Below the pieces are notes generated by a model that saw nothing but the letters and a program-made list of their open reading frames with translations, had not been told where the DNA came from and did not search any database. Positions 63,915-64,000 of a stretch of DNA of 64,000 bases are shown here, in pieces (the stretch's first letter is position 1; each line of letters starts with the position of its first letter). Origin of the DNA: Eutrigla gurnardus (taxonomy: Eukaryota; Chordata; Actinopteri; Perciformes; Triglidae); contig OY741268.1 in assembly GCA_963514095.1 (NCBI GenBank), positions 11,988,208-12,052,207 of the forward strand, in the 5' to 3' direction. The translations under genes were made by a program, and so were the position numbers.

Positions 63915-64000
63915 GTGAGCTCCCTTATTCTGGCAAACATAAAACCAATTTCGGTCGCACAATCAGTTTTACTGCCATTTTTTCATGCACAAGTAGTAAT

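Overview
The window looks like teleost (probably percomorph) genomic DNA. It is AT-rich, it has many long (CA)n/(CT)n/(AAT)n microsatellites, its genes are split by vertebrate-type introns, and it carries several interspersed repeats that I recognise as common in teleost genomes (an L2-type LINE 3' tail, an L2/Rex1-like ORF2 fragment, a hAT transposase remnant, nonautonomous DNA elements, and a family containing a CCACCAGGGGGCGACTC-type motif).

Only two genes can be supported, both on the + strand. (1) A TLX-family (HOX11-like) homeobox gene lies at 46781-57289. Its three standard coding exons (46781-47288, 54239-54476, 57073-57289) join without a frame break into 320 residues. They carry an EH1 repressor motif, a PBX-contact FPWM motif, a homeodomain with the family-specific Thr47, and a conserved C-terminus. 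The exon 1/2 junction and the C-terminal tail resemble TLX2 most, while parts of the N-terminus and post-homeodomain region resemble TLX1. (2) The first coding exon of a nucleophosmin gene (npm1) lies at 63866-63914 and runs off the right edge. It is preceded by a compact TATA-less promoter region with two CCAAT boxes and an ETS site. TLX next to NPM1 matches the tetrapod TLX3-NPM1 neighbourhood, so sequence and synteny point to different TLX paralogues.

The most interesting observation is a probable undescribed cassette exon in TLX intron 1 (53348-53560). It is 213 nt, GC-rich in an AT-rich intron, fully open, has strong splice sites, and is phase 1 at both ends, exactly matching the exon 1 to exon 2 junction. 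Inclusion would add 71 residues between the PBX-contact motif and the homeodomain without breaking the frame.

Layout: 1-46000 has no convincing exon. It is a large gene-free flank with scattered repeats and several balanced-composition, TAAT-rich blocks that look like candidate conserved noncoding elements (460-715, 8560-8830, 23050-23310, 25540-25870, 35230-35600, 40630-40940, 44230-44700). 46000-46780 is the TLX promoter/5' leader with two short upstream ORFs. 46781-57289 is the TLX gene, with candidate enhancers in intron 1 (48590-48980, 50100-50480). 57290-58050 is the probable 3' UTR. 58050-63720 is the intergenic spacer with one decayed DNA transposon. 63720-63914 is the npm1 promoter and first coding exon. 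The two genes have no obvious joint pathway: one is a neural/mesodermal transcription factor and the other a nucleolar histone chaperone.
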